A DNA stretch of 64,000 nt from Symbiopectobacterium purcellii_A (GTDB lineage Bacteria; Pseudomonadota; Gammaproteobacteria; Enterobacterales; Enterobacteriaceae), in assembly GCF_052050035.1 (NCBI RefSeq), contig NZ_CP189882.1:992001-1056000 (forward strand). Direction: 5' to 3'. Below, piece by piece: positions 62,587 to 64,000 of the stretch. Under the pieces are notes generated by a model that was not told where the DNA came from, searched no databases, and worked only from the letters and a program-made list of their open reading frames with translations. Within the stretch, counting starts at the first letter, position 1. Each line of letters opens with the position of its first letter. Made by a program: the position numbers and the translations under genes.

Positions 62587-63466
62587 TAGCCAAGCGACTT
62601 AATTTTGATTACACCATATGGACTGAGAACAAACTCTCTGTATCGCAACCCATCTCTCTTTTTTTGCTTTTTGCTTGTGCCCATTTATGCTCAATTGGGT
62701 TAAGATCTGGCGAATATGTAGGCAAATACTCCACCATATACCCTGCATCGATGATGACTTGTTGAATATTATGTTTTTTGTGAAAAGTGGCATTGTCCAT
62801 CATGATTACACTGTTTTTAGGGAGTACTGGGATAAGGACTTGTGTGACCCAGGCATAGAAAACATCGCTGTTAATATTGATATCAAATAATCCGATAGCA
62901 AACAGCGTTGTGCCTAATAAAGCGCCGATAACATTTGTTCTTCCCCTAGCTCCCCAGTTCTTCAGGCCAAAACACCGTTGACCTTTTGGGGAATAGCCGT
63001 GAGTCCGTGGGGCATCGTGTGAAAAACCACTTTCATCAATAAAAACAATAGGTTTACCTTCTTTTTCATACTGTTGTTTTTTTTGTTGAAATCCCTGCCG
63101 GGCGTTTTCGTCGGCTTTCGGATGACGTAGAGTTTTTTTTATAGGTCAATCCCAGCTTTTTAAGCGCTTGCCAAATGGCCTTCTGACAAACGCCAAAACG
63201 CTCTGCACGTTCTTTTTGGTAAGCATCTGGATATTGTTCAACATCTTTTATCAACTCGGATTTATCGATCTTTCGCTGACGCGTGGTCGATGCTTTTGAC
63301 TCTATTTGATTAATCCAACGCGATACAGAGGCAGGGCCAATCCGAAATTGCTTCGCTGTTTCTCGGATACTCAACCCTTCGTTTTTCCGTGTAGATATCA
63401 CTTTACGTCTAAAATCAATTGAATAGCTCATTTAAATAATGTAATCAAAATTAAGTCGTTTAGCTA
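62587..63466 (-). mobile_element. IS630-family element (copy E), complete, inside hofQ
   Basis: It is 880 bp with TAGCCAAGCG and CGTTTAGCTA ends and TA at 62585-62586 and 63467-63468. Removing it restores MSTISLAFDD. The transposase N-terminal frame is 63431-63066 and the catalytic frame ends near 62609. The T8 run on the plus strand (63133-63140) is the same frame break as in the other copies. Confidence 0.92.
62608..63431 (-). CDS. IS630-family transposase (copy E), split by the A8 frame change
   Basis: It has the same arrangement as copy D: a 121-residue N-terminal ORF and a catalytic part (FIDESGF, MMDNATFH, YSPDLNPIEH) in a second frame. No additional lesion was noticed, so if slippage at A8 is used this copy could be active. 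Confidence 0.8.
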
Positions 63467-64000
63467 TATCATTAGCGTTTGACGATGCGCCCGTGCAGAA
63501 AATCGTGCAGGCGCTCGCTGAGCACCAACGGTTGAATGTGGTGATTGCGCCGGAGGTTAGCGGTGTAATGAGCCTGCGTTTGCACCAGGTTCCTTGGCAA
63601 CAGGCGTTAGACATTGTTGCGCGTCAGGGCGCGCTGTAGATTGAGCGTAAAGGCGATGTGTTACTGGTGTCGTCACCGGTGACCGACACTCGCCAAACGG
63701 CGTTGGAAAATCGCTTTTTTACCCTGCAATACGCCGATGCGCAAGAGGTTGCCACCAGCGTGCTGGCGCAGCGCAGTACGTTGTTATCGGAACAGGGGAG
63801 CGTGAGTGCGGATACGCGTACCAATACCCTCTTGGTACGCGACGTCCCGGCGATAGTGCAGCCGCTACAGACATGGAGATAGGCCTGTTGCTCAAGTGCA
63901 ATTAGCCGCACACATTGTCACCATCAGCAGCGACAGTTTACGGGAATTAGGGGTGAGTTGGGGCATGGGCGAACCGACGCAACCGTGTCGAACGCTGCAC

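Larger units (their letters stand above)
62490..64000 (+). pseudogene. hofQ: HofQ/PilQ-like secretin, multiply disrupted, runs off the window
   Basis: The start MIRPGKLNGAGVLLCALLGG is a signal peptide. After KVPMSTI an IS630 is inserted at a TA; the frame then resumes SLAFDDAPVQKIVQALAEH with secretin/TonB short N-terminal and N0-like repeats (GVMSLRLHQVPWQQALDIV). A TAG at 63637-63639 replaces what was probably a Gln codon. A frame change near 63875-63882 follows PLQTW, beyond which DRPVAQVQLAAHIVTISSDS reads in another frame. The pore domain is outside the window. Confidence 0.88.

Noticed and set aside
1..64000. CRISPR array or prophage
   Set aside because: The recurring 189-bp and 92-bp sequences are transposable elements with target duplications, not regularly spaced repeats, and no phage structural, lysis or integrase genes were recognised.

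Overview
The window looks like the chromosome of an enterobacterial gammaproteobacterium of the Pectobacteriaceae/Sodalis type that is in an early stage of genome erosion. The housekeeping proteins (MetK, GshB, Mpl, PurA, HflKCX, Hfq, MutL, OmpR/EnvZ, PckA, IgaA, MrcA) can be followed along their E. coli counterparts with few gaps, and gene blocks keep enterobacterial order. At the same time about ten genes are broken by single stop codons, homopolymer slips, in-frame deletion or insertion sequences (IS), and IS elements sit inside one another. That combination is typical of a recently host-restricted symbiont (Sodalis- or Symbiopectobacterium-like). The genus assignment is an inference from protein resemblance, not a search.

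Layout: 1-1741 is an IS nest directly upstream of metK. 1881-11052 holds metK, broken sprT, endA, broken rsmE, gshB, internally deleted yqgE and ruvX, with IS903, IS256 and a second IS5-family element inserted. 11149-13711 is fbp and mpl, divergently transcribed. An IS30 element sits in the loop of a terminator hairpin before the leftward block purA, yjeT, hflC, hflK, hflX, hfq, miaA, mutL, amiB, tsaE, nnr (14876-27277; nnr frameshifted). queG follows. 29143-32479 is a decayed methionine transporter (metI, metN) buried in a second IS nest. tex is at 32634-34958. The interval between tex and greB (35.2-47.1 kb), genes that are adjacent in E. coli, carries a citrate synthase paralogue with altered active-site residues (split by IS3), a decayed bifunctional ornithine-lipid acyltransferase (olsF-like), a third IS nest, and a ToxR/ToxS-like (MarT/FidL-like) membrane regulator pair. 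From 47.1 kb on come greB, ompR-envZ, pckA, hslO, hslR, yrfG, igaA, nudE, mrcA and a decaying hofMNOPQ (pilMNOPQ-like) operon that runs off the end.

Mobile DNA: I distinguish seven IS types (an IS903-group IS5 element, a second IS5-family element, a third IS5-family remnant, IS256, IS30, IS630, and two IS3-family elements) plus an IS21 scrap. Two non-autonomous families stand out. One is a 189-bp element with IS903-type ends and 9-bp target duplications (seven copies, three sequence subtypes). The other is a 92-bp element with IS630-type ends and TA duplications (five copies). Two of the 189-bp copies join unrelated flanks, which suggests they have served as recombination sites.

Functionally, the intact genes cover SAM synthesis, glutathione, purine synthesis, gluconeogenesis (fbp, pckA), peptidoglycan synthesis and recycling (mrcA, amiB, mpl), RNA and protein quality control (hfq, miaA, queG, tsaE, hflKCX, hslO, hslR) and envelope signalling (ompR/envZ, igaA). 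The losses hit dispensable or repair functions: 16S rRNA U1498 methylation, NAD(P)HX repair, SprT, high-affinity methionine uptake, ornithine lipids and the DNA-uptake/pilus-like secretin operon. I saw no rRNA, tRNA or CRISPR array.
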